From Pelagihabitans sp947500445 (GTDB lineage Bacteria > Bacteroidota > Bacteroidia > Flavobacteriales > Flavobacteriaceae), in assembly GCF_050589625.1 (NCBI RefSeq), contig NZ_JBNGOP010000004.1, positions 1 to 64,000 of the forward strand: a stretch of 64,000 nucleotides of DNA, written 5' to 3'. Below the pieces are notes generated by a model. It was not told where the DNA came from. It made no database searches and saw nothing but the letters and a program-made list of their open reading frames with translations. This document shows positions 43,140-52,267 of the stretch, piece after piece; positions within the stretch are counted from its first letter, which is position 1, and each line of letters begins with the position of its first letter. The translations under genes were made by a program, and so were the position numbers.

Positions 43140-43622
43140 CTAACCGGGAAGAAAAGTCCACTTAAGGTCGTTCCCTTCAAATACAACAATGCTTTGGTCG
43201 ATATATTTTATAAGATCGGGACAATCGCGACCAAAATCCTCACAAAAAACGGTTTTACTACGACCGTCATGCTCTAAGGTTATTTCAATACTGCTGCTGC
43301 AAGAAGTATCCGTCCGATAGCGTTCGTTTAAGGTCCAAAAACGTTCCGATTCCAACTTGGAGAAAAAGGAGTCCACAACTTTTTTTTCCAATGGGGTAAC
43401 GCTCGATACGTTAAATCGCTCGATTGTCTTAACATCCGTGCTATCGGGAAAGTAAAAGATACTATTGCCGATCAATTGAAACATATAATTATGATACCCG
43501 CCCCGTTTTACGGTCAAGGTATACATGTCCGATGAAATGGTGGTTTTTTTGTTCGTATTGTAACCACAATACGCTAAGAAGGATATCAATAAGGCGATTG
43601 TTTTCGGTAGTAAAAAACGCAT
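43140..43622 (-). CDS. Envelope-associated protein of unknown function
   Basis: A 160-aa protein with a hydrophobic N-terminus (MRFLLPKTIALLISFLAYCGYN), either a signal peptide or a degenerate lipobox (the -1 Tyr is unusual). The mature part is a compact beta-rich domain (FERFNVSSVTPLEKKVV, SIEITLEHDGRSKTVFCEDFG). I do not recognise the family. Intergenic stretches of 250 and 350 bp flank it. Confidence 0.55.
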   Translation of the reverse strand: MRFLLPKTIALLISFLAYCGYNTNKKTTISSDMYTLTVKRGGYHNYMFQLIGNSIFYFPDSTDVKTIERFNVSSVTPLEKKVVDSFFSKLESERFWTLNERYRTDTSCSSSIEITLEHDGRSKTVFCEDFGRDCPDLIKYIDQSIVVFEGNDLKWTFLPG

Positions 43623-43973
43623 GAGGGTATGATTTTATGCTACAAAGATGAGGAAACGGGGCTTGGGCGGAACCGCGGTTGTCGGCCAAAATGTGTTCCC
43701 TGAATTCAGGGATGTATCTAGTGAACAAGCCGTTTTTTAATCCGGTCTATCATTCGAATTTTATCATTAGGGTCGAAAATGTAAAAAAAGTGAAACGTTC
43801 GTATTTGCGTAGTTTCGAGCTGTAGTAGCTTTTCTAATGCATAAAACAGCTTATATCATTTCAAAGGTAGAAAAGGTATTAAACCCATGTATTTGCCCGG
43901 GTCCAATTTTAATGCCATTATTTGGCCGGTCTTGATAATGGGAAAGGAAGTTTTTTGTTTTTGTAATGGGTAT
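43623..43973. other. Intergenic stretch, 351 bp
   Basis: No gene is supported. It contains dispersed palindrome copy D (43853-43880, degenerate ATATCATTTCAAAGG...AAGGTATT). Confidence 0.55.
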
Positions 43974-44969
43974 CTACTTCGTATTCATGGGTTCTTTGTT
44001 GTTGGTATGCGCCACGATGTTGGAAACGATCATTTTGGCATGTACCCTAGAATTTTCAATGAACCATTTATGGGTTTCCATGCCGCCACAAATGACACCC
44101 GCCAAATATAGCCCCTCGATATTGGTCTCCATCGTTTGGGGGTCATAGCTCGGAATTCGCTTCTCATCCTGCGAGAGTACGATACCCAGTTTTTCCAAAA
44201 ATCCAAAATCGGGCCGATAACCGGTCAGGGCCAAAACAAAATCGTTTTCGATGACGGTCGTGCCTTCAGGAGTTTCCACAACGATCTCGGCAGCGCGAAC
44301 TTCCGCCAACCGACTGTGGTAATATGCCTTTATACTCCCTTCTTCGATACGATTGATGATGTCTGGCCGTACCCAGTATTTTACCCTTTTTCCGACTTCC
44401 GGACCGCGAATGATCAAGGTTACCTCCGCACCTTTTCGCCAACATTCCAATGCCGCATCAATGGCGGAGTTACTGGCACCGATAACCGCGAGTTTTTGAT
44501 GGGCGTAAAAATGGGGGTCCCCGTAATAATGGGAAACCTTGGACAGGTTTTCCCCAGGGATGTTCAAGGTATTCGGAAGATCATAAAAACCGGTGGCGAT
44601 TACCACATTGTCGGATCGGTATTCGTTTTTGTCCGTTTTGATGGAAAAACCATCATCGGAACGAACCACCTGATCTACTTTTTCGAACAGTTTGATGCGA
44701 AGTCCATTACTGCTTACGATTCTGCGGTAATACTCAAGGGCTTCACTGCGCTTTGGTTTGGCTTCCTTACTGATAAATGGAATGTGGTCGATTTCCAGCC
44801 GTTCCGAAGAAGAGAAGAACTGCATGTTCACCGGATAATTGAACAGGGAATTTACAATAGGCCCTTTTTCAATGATCACATAGGTCAATCCTTTTTTTTG
44901 TGCTTCCAAAGCGCAGGCGATTCCTATGGGGCCGCCCCCTACGATTACAAGATCTAGGTGCTCCATCAT
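43974..44969 (-). CDS. ypdA: YpdA-type putative bacillithiol disulfide reductase
   Basis: A 331-aa flavoprotein of the thioredoxin-reductase-like family. It has an N-terminal FAD Rossmann motif (LVIVGGGPIGIACALEA), a second NAD(P) motif (LAVIGASNSAIDAALECW) and the C-terminal GYRPDFGFL plus YLAGVICGGMETHKWFIEN segments. The family reduces oxidised bacillithiol. Bacillithiol genes are not in the window. It overlaps rpe by four bases (ATGA), so the two are translationally coupled. Confidence 0.85.
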   Translation of the reverse strand: MMEHLDLVIVGGGPIGIACALEAQKKGLTYVIIEKGPIVNSLFNYPVNMQFFSSSERLEIDHIPFISKEAKPKRSEALEYYRRIVSSNGLRIKLFEKVDQVVRSDDGFSIKTDKNEYRSDNVVIATGFYDLPNTLNIPGENLSKVSHYYGDPHFYAHQKLAVIGASNSAIDAALECWRKGAEVTLIIRGPEVGKRVKYWVRPDIINRIEEGSIKAYYHSRLAEVRAAEIVVETPEGTTVIENDFVLALTGYRPDFGFLEKLGIVLSQDEKRIPSYDPQTMETNIEGLYLAGVICGGMETHKWFIENSRVHAKMIVSNIVAHTNNKEPMNTK

Positions 44970-45625
44970 TCGGTCGCTTGTATTAATGCCGTAATCGTTT
45001 TTTCCGGGGAGTCGCTCTTAAATACAAAGCTGCCGGCGACCAGCACATCGGCACCCGCATCTTTTAACGCTTTGGCATTTTTTGATGTTACCCCACCGTC
45101 GATTTCGATAAGTGTCGATGCCTTTTTTCGTTCGATGAGCTGTTTTAGTGCCCGTGTTTTAGAGTAGGTATTTTCGATGAACGATTGTCCCCCAAACCCA
45201 GGGTTTACGCTCATGATACAAACCAGGTCGAGGTCGGTGATGACGTCCTCCAAGAGTTGTACGTTCGTATGCGGATTCAATGCCACTCCTGCTTGCATTC
45301 CCGCTTTTTTTATCGCTTGAACGGTTCTGTGCAAGTGGGTACAGGCTTCTAAATGAACGGTCAGTACGGAAGCTCCCAAATCGGCAAAAACATTGATATA
45401 GCGGTCAGGGTCGACAATCATCAAATGAACGTCCAAAGGTTTCGTAGCATGTTCGGCAATCGCCTTTACTACTGGCATCCCGTAGGAAATATTGGGAACA
45501 AAAACACCATCCATCACGTCGATATGGTGCCAATCGGCCCGGCTCCGGTTTACCATTTCAACATCGCGTTGCAGATTTCCAAAATCCGCTGCCAATAGGG
45601 AGGGTGCTATTTTGATCGTACTCAT
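44966..45625 (-). CDS. rpe: Ribulose-phosphate 3-epimerase
   Basis: A 219-aa TIM-barrel metalloenzyme interconverting ribulose and xylulose 5-phosphate. Signatures are KIAPSLLAADFGNL, WHHIDVMDGVFVPNISYG, DVHLMI, MSVNPGFGGQSFIE and the IEIDGGVTSKNA/VLVAGSFVFKS end. The start at 45625 is used; 45634 is also possible. A -7 box lies at 45651. Its stop overlaps the start of ypdA, linking pentose phosphate (NADPH) metabolism with thiol reduction. Confidence 0.95.
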   Translation of the reverse strand: MSTIKIAPSLLAADFGNLQRDVEMVNRSRADWHHIDVMDGVFVPNISYGMPVVKAIAEHATKPLDVHLMIVDPDRYINVFADLGASVLTVHLEACTHLHRTVQAIKKAGMQAGVALNPHTNVQLLEDVITDLDLVCIMSVNPGFGGQSFIENTYSKTRALKQLIERKKASTLIEIDGGVTSKNAKALKDAGADVLVAGSFVFKSDSPEKTITALIQATE

Positions 45626-45650
45626 ATCGTTCAACTTCTTGTATGGGCTG

Positions 45651-45658
45651 CAAAAATA
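45651..45658 (-). promoter_or_regulatory. -7 box (TATTTTTG) of rpe
   Basis: Matches TAnnTTTG on the minus strand, about 26 bases before the rpe start. No clear -33 was seen. Confidence 0.5.
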
Positions 45659-45763
45659 CGGAATTGGTGCCGCTTATACCTTATGCCATCCCTTTTGAAC
45701 GATAAATTGCGCAAACGCCATTGTGGAGGGCATTGTTGTTGGTACTGGGCACAAGTTCCGATA

Positions 45764-45924
45764 ATACCATTTCTAATGTTAAATTACCCATTAAAAATTG
45801 TTCTTTTCCGTGTATGCTTCAAAATAAAAGCTAACCATAGCTACTGCTATGCTTAGATTTTCTTTTTCGCCTACCCAAAAAATCCCTGGTTTTTATTTGC
45901 GTAATTTAACACCAGAAATGGTAT
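45764..45924. repeat. MITE-like inverted-repeat element (161 bp)
   Basis: 24-bp arms (45764-45787 and 45901-45924) match in inverted orientation at 22 of 24 positions and end in ATACCATTT/AAATGGTAT, the same sequence as the short dispersed palindromes. The centre has a further inverted repeat (CATAGC-TACT-GCTATG with extended sides). It lies in the 341-bp gap between rpe and trmL; the remainder of that gap holds the rpe promoter. Confidence 0.6.
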
Positions 45925-45966
45925 ACCGCCAATGGCTTTCGTTGGAAAACCAAAGGGATACGATGC

Positions 45967-46428
45967 CTATAAGAACGGCCTAAGCTTTTTAAGACCTTCA
46001 TAAACAACGATGCCGACGGCATTTGCCAGGTTTAAGCTTCTGATGTGTTGGCTGAACATCGGTATCTTAAAAAGGGTTTCCCCATGGGACTCGGTAATCG
46101 ATTTTGGAAGACCGGTGGATTCTTTTCCAAAAATTAAAAACATATCCTCTTTAAAGTCGATATCCCAATGTTCCTTTTCGCCATGACTGGATAAAAACGC
46201 CATTTTTTTATCACTGTGTTGCTCGAAAAAGCTTTCGGTATTCTCGTATATCGTTACCGAAACATGTTGCCAGTAATCCAGGCCGGCCCGCTTTACACGC
46301 TTGTCGCTAAGTTCAAAGCCCAAGGGGCGTACCAAATGCAAATGGGAGCCGGTGGCCAGGGCCAAACGTCCTATGTTCCCCGTATTGTTCGGGATTTCAG
46401 GGGTAATCAATACGATGTTAAACGGCAT
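45967..46428 (-). CDS. trmL: tRNA (cytidine(34)-2'-O)-methyltransferase TrmL
   Basis: A 153-aa minimal SPOUT enzyme methylating the wobble ribose of tRNA-Leu. Motifs are PNNTGNIGRLALATG, the central LIFGKESTGLPKSI and the knot region SLNLANAVGIVVYEGLKKL. The length matches TrmL (about 155). It is the last gene of a three-gene leftward group with a small membrane protein and the VF530 protein. Confidence 0.92.
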   Translation of the reverse strand: MPFNIVLITPEIPNNTGNIGRLALATGSHLHLVRPLGFELSDKRVKRAGLDYWQHVSVTIYENTESFFEQHSDKKMAFLSSHGEKEHWDIDFKEDMFLIFGKESTGLPKSITESHGETLFKIPMFSQHIRSLNLANAVGIVVYEGLKKLRPFL

Positions 46429-46471
46429 GGGATAATTTTTAAGGAGGATGGGTATGGGCGACCTTTAATGT

Positions 46472-46810
46472 TCAAAACCAATCCAATTCAAATTCAAGAA
46501 CGGTATGCATCCAAGAGGCGAACAGCCCTAACGCTACGACCAAAACCGTACGATAGATTTCGCTATTTCGATGCCTTTTCCATTTTCTTTTGAACCACAG
46601 TAGGTCAAGAATCAAAAATAATGTAAAACTGATGATTCCGACAAGACTGCCCAAGGCATAAATGATGAAATCGCGAATATCAAAAATTTGTTGTAGCCTA
46701 TTTTCCGATGCAACGGAAGGTCCCAGTTGTACATACTTGAATGCGATACAGACAAGAATGCTGAGCAAGGCCCAAGGGAGGTATGAAAGTATTTTTCGTA
46801 AGATTGGCAT
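46472..46810 (-). CDS. Small membrane protein of unknown function
   Basis: A 112-aa protein with about three membrane helices (LPWALLSILVCIAFKYV; IIYALGSLVGIISFTLFLILDLLWF; TVLVVALGLFASWM). I do not recognise the family. The start at 46810 (MPILRKIL) is preferred over 46852, since it places the first helix near the N-terminus. It lies between trmL and the VF530 gene. Confidence 0.5.
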   Translation of the reverse strand: MPILRKILSYLPWALLSILVCIAFKYVQLGPSVASENRLQQIFDIRDFIIYALGSLVGIISFTLFLILDLLWFKRKWKRHRNSEIYRTVLVVALGLFASWMHTVLEFELDWF

Positions 46811-46853
46811 AGGGCTTTCGGTATTGCTGCTGTTCCCTGTGATAAATGGCAAA

Positions 46854-47096
46854 TTACTTTTTGCCCGATGCTTTGTTTACGGCACGCAGATAGAGCTGTT
46901 CCACCTTGGTTCGGGCCCATGGAGTTCTTCTAAGAAATTTTAAGGACGATTTTACGGAGGGATCTTTTTTAAAACAGTTGATATCGATTTTCGCGGCCAA
47001 CTCCTCCCAAGTGTAACGTTCTACCAAAAATGCCATAATATCCGCCAATTTTACACCATGTAAGGGGTTGTTCGGTTGTGTTTTAAAATCGGACAT
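46854..47096 (-). CDS. VF530 (DUF2132) family DNA-binding protein
   Basis: An 80-aa protein with the characteristic family sequence NPLHGVKLADIMAFLVERYTWEELAAKI followed by KDPSVKSSLKFLRRTPWARTKVEQLY. The fold is a small helical domain that binds double-stranded DNA in its characterised member. The role is unknown. It is the first gene of the leftward trio and ends shortly before the membrane-protein start. Confidence 0.88.
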   Translation of the reverse strand: MSDFKTQPNNPLHGVKLADIMAFLVERYTWEELAAKIDINCFKKDPSVKSSLKFLRRTPWARTKVEQLYLRAVNKASGKK

Positions 47097-47126
47097 CGGG
47101 TATTGGCTTTAGGGTATAAAATGAAA

Positions 47127-47151
47127 AAACTCCGGTAATCAGCCGGAGTTT
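47127..47151 (-). terminator. Terminator downstream of rpoD
   Basis: Stem AAACTCCGG / CCGGAGTTT with a 7-nt loop, followed on the minus strand by T-rich sequence. Confidence 0.8.
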
Positions 47152-47262
47152 ATTCATCAATCAAAAAACGAACAGTCATGATAACTGCTTGTACTGGTAA
47201 AATTACAATATATATGCCAAATTTCCAATTTGATAAAAATTTAACATCATAATTACTTGATC

Positions 47263-48126
47263 CTAACCTAAATAGGTTTTAAGAATTTTACTTCTTGAGG
47301 TATGTTTTAGTCTACGGATCGCTTTTTCCTTGATTTGCCTTACGCGTTCCCGAGTAAGATCAAAGGTTTCTCCGATTTCCTCTAGGGTCATGGAATGTTG
47401 ACCGGCCAGACCGAAGTAAAGACGGATTACGTCCGCTTCCCTTGGGGTCAATGTTTCCAAGGCCCGCTCGATCTCCGTACGCAGGGAATCGTGCAACAGT
47501 TCCTTGTCTGGGTTTGGCGATTCACCACTACGCAATACATCGTAAAGGTTGGAATCTTCACCGTCGATCAAGGGTGCGTCCATGGATACATGGCGTCCTG
47601 AATTTTTTAAGGACTGCTTTACGTCTTCCACGGTCATGTCCAATTCTTTCGCTATTTCTTCTGCGGAAGGCGGACGTTCGTGTGCCTGCTCTAAAAAGGC
47701 AAAGGTTTTGTTTATTTTATTGATCGATCCAATCTTGTTCAACGGCAAGCGAACGATTCTGGATTGTTCTGCCAGTGCCTGAAGAATAGATTGACGGATC
47801 CACCAAACGGCGTATGAAATAAATTTAAATCCACGGGTCTCGTCAAAACGTTGTGCCGCTTTGATCAGTCCCAAGTTGCCCTCGTTGATAAGATCGGGCA
47901 GTGTAAGTCCTTGGTTTTGGTACTGCTTGGCAACCGATACCACGAATCGAAGATTGGCTTTTGTGAGTTTTTCAAGAGCGATCTGGTCGCCTGCCTTGAT
48001 GCGTTGTGCCAATTCTACCTCTTCATCAGCGGTAATCAAGTCTACTTTGCCGATTTCTTGCAAGTACTTGTCCAAAGATGCGGTCTCCCTATTGGTGACC
48101 TGTTTTGTAATCTTTAGCTGTCTCAT
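47263..48126 (-). CDS. rpoD: Primary RNA polymerase sigma factor (sigma-70, RpoD)
   Basis: A 287-aa sigma factor. Region 1.2 starts within the first 25 residues, so region 1.1 is missing, as in other Bacteroidota primary sigmas. Region 2 (ANLRFVVSVAKQYQNQGLTLPDLINEGNLGLIKAAQRFD, FISYAVWWIRQSILQAL), region 3 (ERPPSAEEIAKELDMTVEDV) and region 4 (LTPREADVIRLYFGL, TLEEIGETFDLTRERVRQIKEKAIRRLK) are complete. It recognises the TAnnTTTG promoters seen across the window. Confidence 0.95.
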   Translation of the reverse strand: MRQLKITKQVTNRETASLDKYLQEIGKVDLITADEEVELAQRIKAGDQIALEKLTKANLRFVVSVAKQYQNQGLTLPDLINEGNLGLIKAAQRFDETRGFKFISYAVWWIRQSILQALAEQSRIVRLPLNKIGSINKINKTFAFLEQAHERPPSAEEIAKELDMTVEDVKQSLKNSGRHVSMDAPLIDGEDSNLYDVLRSGESPNPDKELLHDSLRTEIERALETLTPREADVIRLYFGLAGQHSMTLEEIGETFDLTRERVRQIKEKAIRRLKHTSRSKILKTYLG

Positions 48127-48362
48127 TTACTTAAATTAAGTTCCTATTTGCATAGACTGCATATACTTATACGTAGAAATACGGGAAATGTTACAATAGC
48201 ATAAAAAAAACTTGCTTTTTTAGTTGTATGACCTCCCGAATGCAGTTGGTCGATGTATTTCGTCGCAAATGACATACATTCCTTACAAAGTTTAAGCAGG
48301 GTTGAAAGGCGACGGCGCTGGTCGGGCCGATCGGGTAATGGACGTTATCGGGCATAAAAAAA

Positions 48363-48381
48363 GCCCCAATTCAATTGGGGC
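48363..48381 (-). terminator. Terminator downstream of pnp
   Basis: Perfect palindrome GCCCCAATT-C-AATTGGGGC followed on the minus strand by a T-run. Confidence 0.88.
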
Positions 48382-48402
48382 CTTTGTTTTATGGACAAAT
48401 AC

Positions 48403-50607
48403 TTAATCTCTGTCCCTTCTCGGTTTTCTATCACGGTTATCGCGACGACGATCATTGGTTCTAGGCGGACGCTCCTTATAACCCTCCGGTTTTGGGAGCA
48501 ACGCTTTTTTGGAGACCTTGTCCTTTCTGGTCCTTGGATCCGTACCCAAGTACTTCACATCGAATACATCTCCCATGTTCACTACATCGGAAACGTTTTC
48601 GGTGCGTTCCCAAGCCAATTCGGATACGTGCAACAGTACTTCGTTACCCGGTGCGTCTTGGTATTCTACCACGGCTCCGAAATCCAACATCTTGATTACT
48701 TTCACCTCATATACGCTCCCTACTTCCGGCTTGAACATTAAGGAGTCTATTTTGGCCTGTACGGCATCGATACCGTTTTGATCGGTACCCAAAATTTCTA
48801 CGATTCCTTCTTCCGTTACTGGATCTTCATTGATAACAATGGTAGTACCGGTCTCTTTTTGAAGCTCCTGGATCACTTTTCCACCAGGGCCGATCAAGGC
48901 ACCGATAAATTCGTTCGGAATAATTCGGGTAACCATTTTTGGGGAATGCGGTTTTACATCGGCATTCGGGGCCGCAATGGTATCGGTCAGTTTTTCAAGG
49001 ATGTGCAAACGACCATCTTTGGCCTGCATCAACGCTTTTACCAAAATTTCATAGGAAAGTCCCTTCACTTTGATATCCATTTGACAGGCGGTGATACCGT
49101 CAGCGGTACCGGTAACTTTAAAGTCCATATCTCCCAAGTGATCTTCATCACCCAAAATATCGGAAAGTACAGCGTATTTTCCAGAATCGGCATCGGAAAT
49201 CAATCCCATCGCAATACCGGAAACGGGTTTTTTCAATTGCACACCGGCATCCATCAACGCCATAGTACCCGAACAAACGGTGGCCATAGAGGAAGAACCA
49301 TTGGATTCCAATACCTCGGATACTACACGTACGGTATACGGACAATCTTCAGGTACCATTCCTTTAAGGGCGCGTTGTGCCAAATTACCATGTCCTACTT
49401 CCCGACGAGAGGTTCCTCGAATAGGTCTTGCTTCTCCCGTTGAAAATGGGGGGAAGTTGTAGTGAAGGTAAAAGCGTTCTTCGCCTTCATGCGATGGCAT
49501 GTCTATTTGGTTGGAGTCCCTTGAGGTTCCCAAGGTAACCGTTGCAAGTGCCTGGGTTTCCCCACGGGTGAAAATCGCGGATCCGTGTGTAGAGGGCAAG
49601 TAATCGATCTCGCACCATATGGGACGGATCTCGTCAGTTTTCCTACCGTCCAAGCGAAGTCCTTCGTTTAAGGTAAGGTCGCGTACCGCGGCCTTTTCGG
49701 CCTTGTAGAAATATTTGGATACCAAACCTCCGATATCTTCTAACTCTTCTTCTGAAAAAGTAGCTTTTATGGCTTCCTTTATTTCACCGAAAGCGGCACT
49801 GCGTTCGTGTTTTGCCGATCCTGCCTTGGCTACGGCATACACCTTATCGTAAGCGAGGGCGTGTACTTTTTTGGCCAGTTCCTCATCTTCTCTTTCCGGT
49901 TCGTACTCGCGAACTTCTTTTCTCCCGAAGGCTTCCGCCAAACGCATTTGTGCGGCACATTGTTCTTTAATGGCCTCATGTGCGAACTTGATGGCTTCGG
50001 TCATTTCCTCTTCCGAAATCTCATCCATTTCACCTTCCACCATCATTACCGAGTCTGCCGATGCACCGATCATCATATCGATGTCCGATTCGGCCAACTG
50101 TGCACGGGTAGGGTTGATGATGAATTCGCCGTTTACACGACCGACCCTTGCTTCGGAAATGGCACATTCGAAAGGAAAGTCGGAAAGCTGAATTGCGGCC
50201 GAAGCGGCCAATCCTGCCATAGCGTCGGGCATAACGTTTTCGTCATGCGACATCAACTGGATCATTACCTGTGTTTCGGAGTGATAGTCTTTTGGAAAAA
50301 GAGGACGTAAAACACGGTCTACCAAGCGCATGGTCAATACCTCGCCATCACTGGGTCGTGCCTCACGTTTGAAAAAGCCACCTGGATATCGTCCGGCAGC
50401 GGCAAATTTTTCGCGATAATCCACCGTTAACGGTAAAAAGTCGACATCACTTTGTTTGTAATTGGAAACGACCGTACATAACAGCATACATTTTCCGGAT
50501 TGCACTACTACCGAACCATGGGCCTGTTTGGCCAATTTTCCGGTTTCGATGGAAATTTCTCTTCCATCACCGAGGTCGATCACCTCTTTAAATACTTTTG
50601 GAATCAT
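48403..50607 (-). CDS. pnp: Polyribonucleotide nucleotidyltransferase (PNPase)
   Basis: A 734-aa exoribonuclease that degrades RNA phosphorolytically. It has two RNase PH-like domains (first with RPSDGEVLTMRLVDRVLRPLFP, second with the active-site region FSTGEARPIRGTSRREVGHGNLAQRAL), a KH domain (IGALIGPGGKVIQEL) and an S1 domain (VYEVKVIKMLDFGAVVEY), plus an Arg-rich tail. It lies downstream of rpsO on the same strand, the classical pairing, but a strong terminator separates them. Confidence 0.96.
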   Translation of the reverse strand: MIPKVFKEVIDLGDGREISIETGKLAKQAHGSVVVQSGKCMLLCTVVSNYKQSDVDFLPLTVDYREKFAAAGRYPGGFFKREARPSDGEVLTMRLVDRVLRPLFPKDYHSETQVMIQLMSHDENVMPDAMAGLAASAAIQLSDFPFECAISEARVGRVNGEFIINPTRAQLAESDIDMMIGASADSVMMVEGEMDEISEEEMTEAIKFAHEAIKEQCAAQMRLAEAFGRKEVREYEPEREDEELAKKVHALAYDKVYAVAKAGSAKHERSAAFGEIKEAIKATFSEEELEDIGGLVSKYFYKAEKAAVRDLTLNEGLRLDGRKTDEIRPIWCEIDYLPSTHGSAIFTRGETQALATVTLGTSRDSNQIDMPSHEGEERFYLHYNFPPFSTGEARPIRGTSRREVGHGNLAQRALKGMVPEDCPYTVRVVSEVLESNGSSSMATVCSGTMALMDAGVQLKKPVSGIAMGLISDADSGKYAVLSDILGDEDHLGDMDFKVTGTADGITACQMDIKVKGLSYEILVKALMQAKDGRLHILEKLTDTIAAPNADVKPHSPKMVTRIIPNEFIGALIGPGGKVIQELQKETGTTIVINEDPVTEEGIVEILGTDQNGIDAVQAKIDSLMFKPEVGSVYEVKVIKMLDFGAVVEYQDAPGNEVLLHVSELAWERTENVSDVVNMGDVFDVKYLGTDPRTRKDKVSKKALLPKPEGYKERPPRTNDRRRDNRDRKPRRDRD

Positions 50608-50864
50608 ACATTTGATTTTGTTCCGAATTTTTTATCGGATACGTTAAACAATGGTCTTTTTTGGCGGAGTGCCGTTTTCACCAAAGCGTATAGGTAGCGG
50701 CATCTCCATTTTGGGATACTCCTACACCATGCGATGGTATCGAACAGGTCACCGGCCTTTGTTGTTGTGTTGTTGTGTTGACCAATGAAAAACTGTGTGC
50801 AGCTTTTTGTGTTGCCCTCTCGAAAACGTCCGAGCGATTCAGGGACTTTTGAACGGATATAAAA

Positions 50865-50891
50865 AATGGGGGAAGCATCGCTTCCCCCATT
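50865..50891 (-). terminator. Terminator downstream of rpsO
   Basis: Perfect 12-bp stem AATGGGGGAAGC / GCTTCCCCCATT, loop ATC, followed on the minus strand by T-rich sequence. Confidence 0.92.
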
Positions 50892-50898
50892 TTTGAGA

Positions 50899-51168
50899 TT
50901 ATTTTCGTATTCCTAGTTCTTTGATCAATTCACGATATTTTACAATATCCTTCTTTTTCAAATAATCCAGTAGACTTCTTCGCTTTCCTACCAAACGTAC
51001 CAAAGAACGTTCGGTGTTGTAATCCTTATGGTTATTTTTAAGGTGTCCGGTAAGGTGGTTGATGCGATGGGTGAACAAGGCGATCTGCCCTTCAGTTGAA
51101 CCCGTGTTTTTTTCTTCTCCGCCGTGTTTCTTAAAGATTTCGGCCTTTACTTCCTTTGTTAAATACAT
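50899..51168 (-). CDS. rpsO: 30S ribosomal protein S15
   Basis: An 89-aa ribosomal protein of normal length with the family's GSTEGQIALFTHRINHLTGHLKNNHKDYNTERSL and VGKRRSLLDYLKKKD segments. It binds 16S rRNA in the platform. A -7 box TATCTTTG lies at 51223, and the leader contains a small hairpin (GATTGA-TTT-TCAATC, 51202-51216) that could take part in S15 autoregulation. Confidence 0.96.
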   Translation of the reverse strand: MYLTKEVKAEIFKKHGGEEKNTGSTEGQIALFTHRINHLTGHLKNNHKDYNTERSLVRLVGKRRSLLDYLKKKDIVKYRELIKELGIRK

Positions 51169-51222
51169 TCCAATATTGTTTTAAATGATTTTTATGTATC
51201 CGATTGATTTTCAATCAGGCCG

Positions 51223-51230
51223 CAAAGATA
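51223..51230 (-). promoter_or_regulatory. -7 box (TATCTTTG) of rpsO
   Basis: Exact match to TAnnTTTG, about 55 bases before the rpsO start. Confidence 0.65.
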
Positions 51231-51263
51231 AAACTATTTTTTAGATGCCGCACATGAATTTTT

Positions 51264-51279
51264 TTTAATCCGGATTAAA
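51264..51279. promoter_or_regulatory. 16-bp perfect palindrome TTTAATCCGGATTAAA
   Basis: A symmetric site between the divergent rpsO and lipoprotein genes, about 34 bases upstream of the rpsO -7 box. It looks like a dimer-binding operator; no regulator is known. Confidence 0.4.
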
Positions 51280-51409
51280 CCTTTTGGTTTCTTAAAGGTC
51301 TTACTGGTATGAATTGATGTGAAGTACCCGGTTAATAGAAAATGGGATAAATGCTAGCGAACATTTTTTGGGAAGGGTATTTGAATAATGATAAACATTA
51401 AAATCTATA

Positions 51410-52267
51410 ATGATGAAACAAGGAATTGTAAGACTATTATTTTCAGGGGTCATAATACTGGCCTCTTGTGACAGGGAGTCGAATACCGATTTAAACTTTG
51501 GGGATACTGGGGTGATCAGTGCCGTGGAACTACAAATAAGCGATGAAGCGGAATTGATTTCCGAGGATATCATGGGAATTGCCGAGGATGTGTACGCTAC
51601 GGATGAAATTTCCACCGTTTCCAAGAACAATTATCGCTCCGATTTTTTACCGGACTGTGCCATTGTAACTACGGTAACGACGGATACTTCCAAAGAAAAA
51701 ACCATTGCTTTTGGTGAAGGCTGTGAGTTGCCGAACGGTAATGTGGTGTCGGGAACCATGTATTTGAGCTACAATAAGGATATGGGGCTGGCCACTAAAA
51801 CTGTGGAGCTGGTACTGGAAAATTTCACGTTCAATGGTGTTGCTGTTTCCGGCGGGGCATCGGTAGTTAGAACAGGGGCCACTGAAGGCGCGAACCCCAA
51901 GGGAATGGCGTCGTGGAGTTTTGAAGGGGTTTGGCCCGAAGGGGAGGCTACGAGTTTTGAAGGCAACAGGACCCGGGAATGGATCGAAGGATATGGGTCC
52001 GGCTCATGGGGGGATAATGTGTTTTTGATTTCCGGATCGGGAACGCACACCAACAGGGCGGGCAAGACGCACACCAAAGAAATTGTAGAACCATTGCGAA
52101 AAGAATGGTCCTGTCGGTTTATCGTTAGCGGTGTGCTGCGTATTTCGAGGGACGGTAATACCGCAAGCTTGGATTTCGGTGACGGTACATGTGATGCAAA
52201 AGGAATGTTGACCGATGCAGAAGGAAATATCGAGGAGGTAGCCTTAAGACGGTTTTCCAAGAAATAA
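51410..52267 (+). CDS. Lipoprotein of unknown function
   Basis: A 285-aa lipoprotein with signal peptide ending in lipobox IILASC (C20) and a Ser/Asp-rich start. The mature protein is rich in beta strands (TVTTDTSKEKTIAFGEGCEL, GSGTHTNRAGKTHTKEIVEPL, SLDFGDGTCDAKG), with three cysteines conserved in position as if disulfide-bonded. I do not recognise a family. It is convergent with the 168-aa lipoprotein gene. Confidence 0.7.
   Translation: MMKQGIVRLLFSGVIILASCDRESNTDLNFGDTGVISAVELQISDEAELISEDIMGIAEDVYATDEISTVSKNNYRSDFLPDCAIVTTVTTDTSKEKTIAFGEGCELPNGNVVSGTMYLSYNKDMGLATKTVELVLENFTFNGVAVSGGASVVRTGATEGANPKGMASWSFEGVWPEGEATSFEGNRTREWIEGYGSGSWGDNVFLISGSGTHTNRAGKTHTKEIVEPLRKEWSCRFIVSGVLRISRDGNTASLDFGDGTCDAKGMLTDAEGNIEEVALRRFSKK

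Noticed and set aside
50678..50890. Small ORF between rpsO and pnp
   Set aside because: It runs through the rpsO terminator and the pnp leader and has no protein-like features.
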